Shown here piece by piece: positions 1 through 9,141 of a stretch of 64,000 nt of DNA; within the stretch, counting starts at the first letter, position 1, and each line of letters begins with the position of its first letter. The translations under genes were made by a program, and so were the position numbers. The notes under the pieces were generated by a model that saw nothing but the letters and a program-made list of their open reading frames with translations, made no database searches and was not told where the DNA came from. Source of the DNA: Trichobilharzia regenti (taxonomy: Eukaryota; Platyhelminthes; Trematoda; Strigeidida; Schistosomatidae); the NCBI GenBank assembly GCA_944472135.2, contig OX235263.1, positions 19,149,379 through 19,213,378 on the forward strand, read 5' to 3'.

Positions 1-1588
1 CGAGGTAGAAGAAGATTTGCCGTTATATACAGTATACTGCATTCTATCAGAAAAATAGGAATGCAACCAACTCTTAGCCCAGGATCCTGTTTGTGTCAAT
101 GATAGCTTATTTAATAAAAGGCCCCTAGGTACAGAGTCAAAAGCAGATGTGTAGTCTAAGAAAGCACTACGAACATATTTAGCACCTTTGTCTAAACAAG
201 AGACAACATTGTGATATAAGACAACCGCAGCATCCAAGGTACTTCTACCATGTTTGTATGCAAATTGTTTAGGATCATTAAAAGGTTTCAAAGCGGGTTC
301 AAGACGAAGTAAAAGTAATTTTTCCATCAATTTTAAAAAGGGGGAAGTAATTGCAATAGGCCGAAATTTAATATCAGAACCAGAAGATGGTTTTGGTATA
401 GGGATAATTTTAATGTTTTTCCATGCAAAAGGTAGAACGTTACCGGAAAAAGAGGCATTAAAAATGTTAGTAAGAGGATAACACAAAATATCAGCACAAT
501 TCCTGAGGACAATGGCAGGTATGCCGTCAGGACCAAGGCTTTGAGAAGGCTTAAGAGACCGGAGACATTTAAGCACATCAAGGGTATTAAAACCACTAAA
601 GTTATTGTCAATATGATTTGTATCATTTGGAAGGGTATCAACAGAAGAGCGTATGAAAGATTTATTAAGAGTGTCAACATTAAGAGATGGAACAGAAATA
701 CATCGCTTACCGTTAGTAATTTCTTTGAAAAGTTTCCATAAATTAGAAGGGGTTTTACATGACAAAAATCTTTGATTATATAAAACACTTAGTCTTTTTA
801 TTTCCAGTTTTATCAGCATGTTTAACTTTTTTACACCAGGCTTATCATTAGTTTTGAACAACAGTTCTTTATTTCTACGTAGCTTTTTGAGATATGGCGA
901 AGATAAGCGATCAAATCGGATGAATAATGTTTCTTTAGGACAACATATTTCGAAACAGAATTTAAGATAATCGGTAGTGTTTGTGATTGTTTCATCTAAT
1001 GTTTGTTCTGTAAATAAGTCCCAGTTAGTGTCTTTCAACATGCATCTGAGCTTGTCTAGGTTGTCTTTTGAGTAGCATCTCCGTTGAACTTTACTGTAGA
1101 GGTGAGAGAGGACACCTTTGTGTGATTTGGAATATATTTTAGGCAGCACACGTATGATGCAGTGGTCAGAATTAAGTAGAGGAGCACGTTTGCGAGCTTC
1201 ATATATACCAACATCATTGATAAATACCAGGTCCAGTGTTTTACCAAGACGGGTGGCAAAGTTGACAATATTGTCATGACCAAGTGATATAAGGAAGGAG
1301 CAATCGCTAGCATTGAAGTCGCCAGTTACTATTGATAAAGAGTTCTCGAAACAAGCTGCAGCAAAAGCGGTGAATTCATCGGCGAACATAGATAAATCCA
1401 ATATGGTACAGCCAGGAGAGACATAAACATTAGAAATATAAATGAATTTGTATTTTGAAATGTGTTTCGGGCGACATCTCACAGTGATGCAATCAATGAA
1501 GTCATTCGAGAATTTGAAACAAACTTTGTTTGAAATGGACCATTTTGAGTGAATAAAAGTTGCAACACCTCCACCACACTTTTTCTTG
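1..1588 (-). mobile_element. CR1/SR1-like non-LTR retrotransposon, inverted 5' segment (EN to mid-RT)
   Basis: Read on the minus strand from about 1588 down to 1, this encodes broken pieces of a CR1-type ORF2. First comes an APE endonuclease part (GGGVATFI, then the catalytic-type TGDFNAS, then SDHCIIRVLP). A linker follows, then reverse transcriptase motifs ([41 protein letters not shown]). Frameshifts and at least one stop interrupt the frame, so it is a relic. It abuts a plus-strand 3' segment of the same family at about 1585-1593. The RT part containing the YxDD box is absent and would lie left of the window. Confidence 0.8.
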
Positions 1589-2941
1589 GAACAAATGGCA
1601 CTTATATTGAAACCAAGTCGGAAGTTAAATACCTAGGCGTCACTCTATCTTCTGATCTTTCCTGGTCGTCTCATATCTTGACGCTTTCCAAGAAAATATT
1701 CCGTCTTACCTTCTACATCAAGAAGTTAAGTCTTTCTGGTGTAACGGAACCCTTACTCCTACAATTTGTTAACTTTCATATTCTACCTATTATTCTCTGT
1801 TGTTCCCCCTTAGTCCTTCCTGGGCTATTGAAGAAAGACCATACCTTAATACGTAGGATGTTAAAACTTGTCAGCAGGGTAAGCCACAAGGTGCCACTTA
1901 ACCAGCTTGCTAGTATTCTGGTGGACAGGCACTTGGACTCATGTGAAAAATGGGCGAAATCCATTTTATCTGACTCACAACACCCTCTACATTCAAAACT
2001 CTCCCCTTGTATCTCTTCAGGGAAAACCAGAAGCCTATATAGGAAACTATATGCCCGCACTAGTAAGTACAAAACTCATCCATACCCTACCTAGCTCGTG
2101 TTCTGTGCGATAAAGAAAGCATTAGGCGTGAAACCTTTAACTTATCAAATAGTCAGTAGAACCAATGGATCTCGTCTTTCCAACTCACATCATTTATAGG
2201 TTCAACGTTTTCTCTCTCTTCATTCTGTATTTATTTTGTTATGTGCTGTTTTGCTTCTCTCTTCATTACAAACTCTACTTAAAACATACTTGTTCGTTCT
2301 TTTGTAACAACAGAAGACAACGGCTGGCAACAGATGGTTTTATTACGAAAATCAACACGTATTTACATATATTTTATGTACATTAATAAGGCTTATGCAA
2401 GCAGAAAAAGGCAGTCTTCTGATTGGTTGTTTCACGGAAGTTAAGCAGACAAACACAGTCTTATGGTTGGTTGTTTTCGATATTTCTCGGAAAGTAGAGC
2501 CATCTATCTGCGAATCATATTTGTCCACGTTTAAGTTTGCTGTGATTGGTTGTTGAAACAGCCTTGTTCATATTTTCTCACGGCCCATATTAGTGACCTA
2601 GACATTGACGTAGATTAGTGTCAACCAATCGGCTAGCAGCCTGCTCTCACCACACTTTCACTCTCTGTATATCTCGACCATTTTGCTATCGCTTACGCCA
2701 GTAAATATGCTAGTAGTATCTACTTTTCTAACACCTTCAAACACTGTTTAAATTTTGGCTTTGCTACCGACATGCTAATATGTTGCTGTCAAAACTGACT
2801 GAGATAACTTTAATCTATGTAGAACATTATTTATTGTTAACGTACTAACTGGATGCAATATTGTAGTAAAAATGCTGAGAATTCCATTCTGTATCACTAG
2901 TACTGATGTTGAATAAAGCTATTATCTTATCTATCTTATCT
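1589..2941 (+). mobile_element. CR1/SR1-like 3' segment and 3' UTR, split by a solo LTR
   Basis: The plus-strand frame to 2094 encodes the post-RT C-terminus of a CR1-type ORF2 (KYLGVTLSSDLSWSSHI, a typical thumb/connection motif). A 3' UTR follows. The LTR at 2303-2654 interrupts this UTR, which resumes and ends with AATAAA near 2912 and short TATCT-type tandem repeats near 2920-2941, as CR1 3' ends do. A more decayed relative lies at about 53.1-54.3 kb. Confidence 0.75.
2303..2654 (+). mobile_element. Solo LTR, TG...CA ends, 4-bp target duplication
   Basis: A 352-bp unit starts TGTAACAACAGAAGAC and ends CTCTCACCACA. It has TG/CA termini and is flanked on both sides by CTTT, a 4-bp target duplication. 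It contains no ORF. Related copies lie at 50925-51231, 58020-58357 and 61090-61167. The structure fits a solo long terminal repeat of a Ty3/gypsy- or BEL-type element; no internal region is seen, so the parent family cannot be named. Confidence 0.7.
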
Positions 2942-3650
2942 GATTTCGTCGTAGCCTAAATATCGTATCCCTGTGATAGTGCCGAGCAGTAGCTGATTGT
3001 GCTCTTCCATACAGGTGGAAGATCGGCAGACGCCACCCAGTAAGTGCTTAGTGTGGCCTACGGTGAAATGACACCATATGGAGTCTGAGAGTTCAGTAAG
3101 TGGTGGTACCGTTGCTGGCACACATTTAAGTTGCCTATCAAAGTATTTAGCAACTGCCCCCTTCCTTTTTATCCCTGTCTCTCCCGACCAGAACCATATC
3201 ATCTATACCAATTTCATTGTCGGCAATAGCGGGGTTTAGCCACGTTTCAGTGAAAATGATGTGCTTGGAGTTCACCTACTTTCCCTCTCATCCCCCTCAC
3301 ATTGCTATATAGGCAGCTGACAGTGAATATAACAACCTCAGCGTGTTGTGGGGTAGTTGACGAGAAACTGTGTGCTGGTGAGGGACTTAATGCTGGGACT
3401 ACTTGGCCGATTCCAACAGAATCGGTCCGTTGAAGATTTTTCCCATGGATTTAGGCAGGACACTTGGGTGTCACAGACTGTTATTCTCAGAACTGCATCG
3501 CTCTAGTGTCACTGAAGCTTGGGGACGTATTAAAGCCTCAGTTTGCTGCCTCCTTATAGTTCGGGGTCGGCTTTCGCAGCATCGGATGTGTCCTCCTCTT
3601 TCACTTTAAACTAATTGTTCGCAGAAGAGACTGTAAAATATCGGGAAAAT
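2942..3650 (-). mobile_element. CR1-like endonuclease N-terminal fragment (second CR1 family)
   Basis: The minus-strand frames contain FTETWLNPAI-type and GAVAKYFDRQLKCVPA motifs followed by HLLGGVCR and GITGIRYLGYDEI. These resemble the start of an APE endonuclease of a CR1-clade ORF2. The residues around the GGxVA block differ from the 1-1588 segment, so this is another subfamily. Stops and shifts make it non-functional. It may belong with the ORF1 relic at 4322-5885, separated by the AT-rich block between them. Confidence 0.55.
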
Positions 3651-4321
3651 AATATTTCCTGAAAAAAACAATAAAAAACGATAAACCCCATGCCTGTTAT
3701 ATATTTTGAATTATTAACACCTTTTAAATACTGAAGGCGCAGATCTGCACCTGTCTGCTGGTTTTCTTGTGTCTTCTTCTCTTTTCAAACATACTGCTTT
3801 CTCTACTTATTCGTGATATTGCTAGCTCATCTGGTGAATAACGGGATCATCGGTATTATAAAATCTGCTGACAAGTTCAAAGTGGGTCTCATAAACAACT
3901 GGAAATGTCACAAATATGATGTACTTACGGGTAAATTTAAAGTTTAATAGACTTTAAAGCTCTTTCTGAATGATTTACTGATAGTTATTGTTTATTCTGC
4001 ATCTCTTATGTAATACGTCAGCACCTGTACAGAAATGCCACTTACCTTCCTCAACTAACGCAACCATTTATGGTTCCCGCGTGAAATTGACATGTATTTT
4101 TTTTTCAATCACAGTTTAGATTTGACGCTATATCTATTTCCTTATTTGTACACTTCATTTTAAATGTTTCTCTCACATTTACCAGTATTCAACTTATTTC
4201 TAAATTAACAAATCATATTATATATTCTATAAGTTTTCATAAATGTACATATGTTCATGCCTGTAAAAATGGCTGGTTTCTGTTACAGAAATAAAAATTA
4301 TTATTATTATTATTATTATTA
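3651..4321 (+). other. AT-rich block ending in AATAAA and an (ATT)n tract
   Basis: No coding similarity seen. The block ends with AATAAA near 4291 and an ATT microsatellite up to 4321. This is the usual look of a plus-strand non-LTR 3' tail inserted between two minus-strand CR1 pieces. The assignment is inference. Confidence 0.3.
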
Positions 4322-5885
4322 TCACTTTCCCTTGGTCTCATACCACCGTTTAAGTGCTATGAACAACTGCTGCGGGTAGTTGAATGTGACACTTAGCGGC
4401 TTCGGAGAGCTAATCAGTGTGAGATGAGTGGGATGAGGTAGCTGGAAAATTGAGATGGCTCCAGAAGCGCCAAGGGCAATCTGAGGTGACAGCCATCTCC
4501 GCTGCTGTACGTCGTGCATGTGTTTTTCACAAGTAGTGCCGGTTTCCAGCTCCGAAACATCGTGTACCACCATAGAGGTAGAAGGCATAAGTTCCGATGA
4601 CTCCCTCGTCATTTGTCTGATAGCTCATGGCTTCTCTTGTCTCACCCTTATGTTCGAACTTCTGTCCATGGCCAGTACCTGAGCCATTAATAGTACTTTT
4701 TCGGCGTCTTCGGCAGAGTCCAGTGTTACCCTTAATGGGAGTGGCTTACCCTGAGGCATGTGGACGCCCCTGTACAACCTGCGCAATTTCGCTGAACTAA
4801 TGTTCAGACCTAATCTATTGCACAGGTTGGACCACTGTTCCTGATTAAACAGGGCCTGTTGTTCAAGCTAGCTATCCTTGCTCACAGGTACGTTACAGAG
4901 GATAAGAGAGTTAGACCGACTAACCTCAGACTTAGGTTTGGCCTTTGGCTTCTTGTATTCCTTTGCAGTGTCAGCAACTTTAGGTTTCATCAAGATCTGG
5001 CCAGCCTTTGTTCTGTTGCCAAGCTTGCTAGTGGATGCAAGTGGTGCATCGGTGGCACAGTGGTTAGGACTCTCGCCGACCATGCACATGGTCCGGGGTT
5101 CGAGCCCACCCCGACGCACACCTGATATCTATGGTCGGCCTGCGAATTTTGGGCTACCGATATCCACGCTGAAAATTCCACACTTGTACCAAAAAATACG
5201 GTGTGGAATCAAGCTGTAACCATAAAAAAATTGTAATTCTGTCTTCCCCTGATGTGGGTGCTACCTTGTGAACCCCCACCTTGTGAAAATTGGCATTTGC
5301 AGTCAGTAGGACTGGTTTGTCCTTCCTACTGTCTTTGCCAAGTTTTGGCAGTATGGTGTTAGCAGGTGGGGAGCTGCATGAGACTGTGTTGGGACACAAG
5401 AGCGGCGTGTTGTTGTTGCTATCCGCTGACACGCTTTGTGGGACTATGCCAGGGCGACAAATTGGACAAATGTACCAAAACCATGGGCATGGATTATTTC
5501 TCATAAACTCGTAGTATGCTTTAGGTACCTCTTTTTCACAACGGCAGTGCACCCACCGTTTGCAAAAGTTGCATTCAAACGCTGAGTCAGTTTTAGAAAC
5601 TATGATACTACACGCCTGACATTCATTTCCTTTCCTTGATGACACCTAGGTCTTATGACGTCTTGAACGTTTCCTTTTAGATTTGCTGTGTTTCGAACAC
5701 CGGCCTTCAGTTGATGCAGGTGTAGTATCCTGTCACCCTGGTATTCCCTGTGCCGTTTCAGTACTAAACTGTGGCAGTGCAGGCGTAGTATCAGGACAGA
5801 CGAAAGCTACACGAGTCTTTTGGATCGGTATGCGGGAGAAGGTTGAAGTCCCTGGGTTTTTCCTCCTTTGCCTGAAGCCATTGTG
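4322..5885 (-). pseudogene. CR1-type ORF1 relic with PHD-type zinc finger, split by a SINE
   Basis: The minus-strand reading starts near an ATG at about 5885 (MASGKGGKTQGLQPSP). At 5645-5154 comes an open stretch of 163 codons with a C4HC3 PHD-like pattern: C9, C12, C25, C28, H33, C36, C60, C63 of that frame. A basic linker and an RRM-like segment (SNSLILCNVPVSK) follow, then a tail to about 4322. CR1-clade ORF1 proteins are known to carry PHD-like fingers and nucleic-acid-binding segments. The frame is broken by the SINE at 5046-5233 and by stops, so it is a dead ORF1. A host PHD protein is less likely because the flanks are CR1 debris. Confidence 0.6.
5046..5233 (+). mobile_element. tRNA-derived SINE, family A
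   Basis: The head carries tRNA-like pol III boxes: A-like TGGCACAGTGGTTAGG and B-like GGGTTCGAGCC. The body shared by all family A copies follows (TATGGTCGGCCTGC, then GGTGTGGAATCAAGCTGTAA) and a short A-rich end. It splits the CR1 ORF1 relic, so it inserted after that element. Confidence 0.85.
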
Positions 5886-6510
5886 ACTACAAAGCATGGT
5901 GTTTTAGTGGCTTTTCTAAGGCTACTTTCGGCAATCATATTAACAGTCAGTATGACTTGTGCTAAAAACGAATAAAAAAACAACAGTATCAATCCAAAAG
6001 AACAAGAATAAGATTGAAAAAGTACAAGGCAAGGAAAAGAAAAGGTTTTCGACTTTACCTAATACTTTCTGGATAATCGGCTTCACAGCAATTACGTGGT
6101 AGACCAACAAGTTTTGTTTATCTGAACGAGTGAGGAAGATGCTGCTACAGAAGTAGCACCTGAAGCTTTGGCAGTAGTTCGAGACAGCTGGCTTACCACA
6201 CAGAGATTTATTATGTAAGTAATGGTTGAATATAATTCACCGCATAGGGAGATCAGGTTTCCGAAGCAGATAATTCACAAAATTGGTATCTTTCGGTTAG
6301 AGAGGAAAAAGCACGCCGTATTCAAGGAGCGCGCGTGGTCTGTTCAGATAGTAGCATTCAAATAGTAACTTGAAACTTGAAAGGCCTTTATTCGCGCAAG
6401 CCAATAAACAATTCAAATTTAACAATTACCCTCTCGTACACAGTTGGCTTATGCTCACTAAACGCACGAAATGTAAGATAAACAGCAAAGCCAACACACC
6501 ACAGGCCTAC
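5886..6510. other. No feature recognised
   Basis: AT-rich sequence with only short frames; no motif or repeat family seen in this window matches it. Confidence 0.4.
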
Positions 6511-6514
6511 CCAC

Positions 6515-6682
6515 AGCACAATCACACTCATCCTAGGGTGACATGGGGGAGATCGTGTGAGAAAGAGTTGAGGGAGTTTGGTCAATCGTTAACCCAGCTG
6601 AAGAGTATCTCAGAAAACAGGACAAAGTGGAGACGTGTTTTTGAAGCCCTGTGTTCCGCTTGGAACGCAAGGGAATAACATT
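6515..6682 (+). mobile_element. SR2/RTE-like 3' terminal fragment
   Basis: The frame ending at 6678 reads TWGRSCEKELREFG and then RTKWRRVFEALCSAWNARE. This matches the extreme C-terminus seen in the SR2-like copy at 48.4-48.96 kb ([12 protein letters not shown]). Only the last 50 or so codons remain. Confidence 0.6.
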
Positions 6683-7599
6683 AGTATGCCTCTGGCGTCG
6701 GTCAGAGCTGGGTGTTGAGTTTTACCTTTCAGATTGCCTTGATGAAATAAATTATGCAATCAAGAACATAATTGTCTTATATTTAACTCTCTGTGTAAGA
6801 TCTTTCGCTAGTTAAGCACACACAGTTGCCAAACATTACTGATCGCAAAGATGAGTCCCAATGTTGCATGATTGAGTTGTCACTCTTTTTTTCGTTACCC
6901 TACATTCGTGTGGTTATATTGAATAACCAGATTGGGGAGCAAAGGGTTGCATACACGTACTGTATATTAACGTACCTTAGGCAAACGTCGATACCCTTTG
7001 TCTTGTTAAGCCTTGTGTTCGTCCACTGTAACAGCTGGAATATTTACACAAGAAAACAGAGTTATAATAGGCACAAGTAGGTACCGAAAAACAAATTTTC
7101 AGACCAATGATAAGGTCAAGCTTAAATGGAAACGGCAAAATAGGAATATTCGTGAATGTGGTTTGAAAAATAGAGAGAGATACGGATTTTCATGGATATT
7201 AGTACTTGGGTGGCGAGCAGTTGCTGTTTTGTTGTAGGATCAGAGCGCGATGCAGTCTGACAGCATTGGACCACTTGTGAAATTCCGTTCGGTTTGAAAG
7301 AGCAGATTGTTACTAGATTAGTCTTAGGCAGCACTGAAACATCAGTCTTGGGGCCGAGTGACCCAATTTTCCAAATCGCTAGTTTTGGGTATTCTAACTG
7401 GGATCCGTCATATTGAAAAGGAGGTGAATTTCGCATGCTTTTGCCTAATTTCAGCTTTTGTTGTGTTATACACTCCAAAGTTTATGGATGAACTTTAAAT
7501 CGGTTTGTTATGATCAAAGTTAGTTTACTTTTCAGTTTTGAGTCTGTTTAATTACAGGAAGTTGTGTTTTTATAACCCAATAGCTACATATATTTATTT
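6683..7599. other. No feature recognised
   Basis: AT-rich sequence with short unsupported frames in both directions. No repeat shared with the rest of the window was noticed. Confidence 0.4.
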
Positions 7600-7790
7600 T
7601 TTATTTTTATTTTCGATTACAGCTTGATTCAACACCGTATTTTTTGGTACAAGTGTGGAATTTTCAACGTGGATATCGGTAGCCCAAAATTCGCAGGCCG
7701 ACCATAGATATCAGGTGCGCGTCGGGGTGGGCTCGAACCCCGGACCATGTGCATGGTCGGCGAGAGTCCTAAACACTGTGCCACCGACGC
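7600..7790 (-). mobile_element. tRNA-derived SINE, family A
   Basis: Minus-strand copy. The tRNA-like head is at the right (GTGCCACCGACGC end, B box GGGCTCGAACCCC) and the GATTACAGCTTGATTC tail at the left. Box spacing is as in the 5046 copy. It lies about 1 kb upstream of the Sec15 start codon. Confidence 0.85.
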
Positions 7791-8785
7791 ATTGGTTTTT
7801 TATCAGTGATTAACAAAGGTCATAAATATGAGGTCATATTTGAATCTTTTTGTCCCCATTCACTCTGAAAAGCATGTCCATCAAGAAGAACTGTAACAAG
7901 AGATGTACCTGACAATTTCAAGTTGAAGAAGGAATGCAGTCTGACAACTACAAGGGGCGGTTTCATATCACGTCTACAAACCTAACTCCTGCAGCATACA
8001 AGCGTCTCTACAAACCTCTGTAGGACTGGCCATGCAGTGACTGCTGCAGTACGACTAAATTTAGTAAAAAGGAAGCCATTGTCACTCTCAGTGGGGATTT
8101 GAAGCCCCTGGCCTGCAAGGGTCTGTAAGTGTTGAGGCTAGACTTAAGATAGTCCTCGATATCACCACACTTACTAAAAACTTCACCGTCTTATGACTTT
8201 ACCAGTACTCTACCTAACGTGTAAGTACTGATTAACTCAATCAAAGTTTAAAAGCTAACAATGGGAAGAATTCTCAATATGAGTTGTATTTAACGTAACT
8301 GAATAACAGATTTAATAAATAAAGCGACTGTACAACTTAGCTGCAGACGTTGCTGGAGGTAGGCTCGGAGAGTGTGCAAAAAAGGAGCACAACAAGAGAA
8401 CGAACCAATGAACGTACAGAAGACTCACAATTCAAAAGATAAAAAGTCTATCACCGTGGGTGAGCGAGTTTAAACAAAAGTCCAAAGGTACAATGTGCAC
8501 TACAGGTCCTCCACTACAGAAGAAGATCGGCTACTGCTCAGACATAGGTCACGTGACTAGCGTCATCGACACTTTCTTGATATGCCTCTAACACGGAGTG
8601 AGTGCCCTTCAGCACAGAAGGGCGCGGGAGTCATTTATAAGATCAACTGATACATTAATAAATCAAATAAATGATATGAGACAGAATACGGTGTCGATTG
8701 TACACAATATTTTAAGTTATCTATTTGTCATCTCCAATATGACCTTGTGTTGTTAACACGTTTTTTAAACATACCTTAAGACAAA
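7791..8785 (+). promoter_or_regulatory. 5' flank of the Sec15 gene
   Basis: No coding feature or known repeat is obvious. A TTTATAA sits at 8634-8640, about 150 bp before the first ATG, and could serve as a TATA-like element. A T-rich tract followed by TTAAG at 8776-8780 just before the first ATG could be a splice acceptor for a 5' UTR exon or a spliced leader. Both readings are inference; no transcription start can be seen. Confidence 0.25.
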
Positions 8786-8821
8786 ATGTCGATATGTCTG
8801 TACCCAATGCCAGTAGCCTGA
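8786..8821 (+). other. Upstream ORF overlapping the Sec15 start
   Basis: An ATG at 8786 opens an 11-codon frame that ends with TGA at 8819-8821. It overlaps the Sec15 ATG at 8794 in another frame. An overlapping uORF of this kind would be expected to lower translation from 8794 unless the real mRNA start or a splice acceptor lies between the two ATGs. Confidence 0.4.
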
Positions 8822-9141
8822 ATTTTAGCCTATTACTTGATGAAATCGAATCAGGTAATAGTGGGTCACTCGCAAATGTCATTCGAAAGTTGCGAGAAAA
8901 TGAGGTAGCTGCCTACAAAGCTCATGTTGGAGGTCCAACTGGTGAACTAATTGCAAGTTTTATAGCAGCACTTGACTTGCGGGCGTCTGAACACAATGCA
9001 GAAATAGAGAAAACCTGCAGCTATCACTACCAAAGTTTCGTTGATTCAACAAGAGAGCTGCTTGGTATTCAGCAGAATGCAGAAAACCTCGAAAGGGACT
9101 TACAAACGCTGAATGTAGAATTAGAAATCTTGGTTAATAAG
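8794..9141 (+). CDS. EXOC6: Sec15 exon 1 (residues 1-116)
   Basis: It encodes the N-terminus from ATG 8794, with an in-frame TGA upstream at 8740. [19 protein letters not shown] matches the conserved Sec15 block around human HDKEIEKMCNFHHQGFVDA, and a heptad-like helical segment with [16 protein letters not shown] follows. The exon ends in AAG with donor GTTAGA at 9142, phase 0. Reading past the donor gives unrelated residues, which supports the boundary. Confidence 0.88.

Noticed and set aside
333..788. 151-residue hydrophobic minus-strand frame that looks like a membrane protein
   Set aside because: It is the wrong frame of the CR1 reverse transcriptase, whose motifs appear in another minus-strand frame; the hydrophobicity comes from AT-rich DNA.
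5042..5110. tRNA gene, from the A-box and B-box-like sequence
   Set aside because: It is one of several copies sharing a long non-tRNA body and A-rich end, and no cloverleaf closes; it is a SINE head.
8634..8640. Definite TATA box and promoter for Sec15
   Set aside because: TTTATAA is frequent in AT-rich DNA and no transcription start is known; kept only as a possibility in the 5' flank entry.
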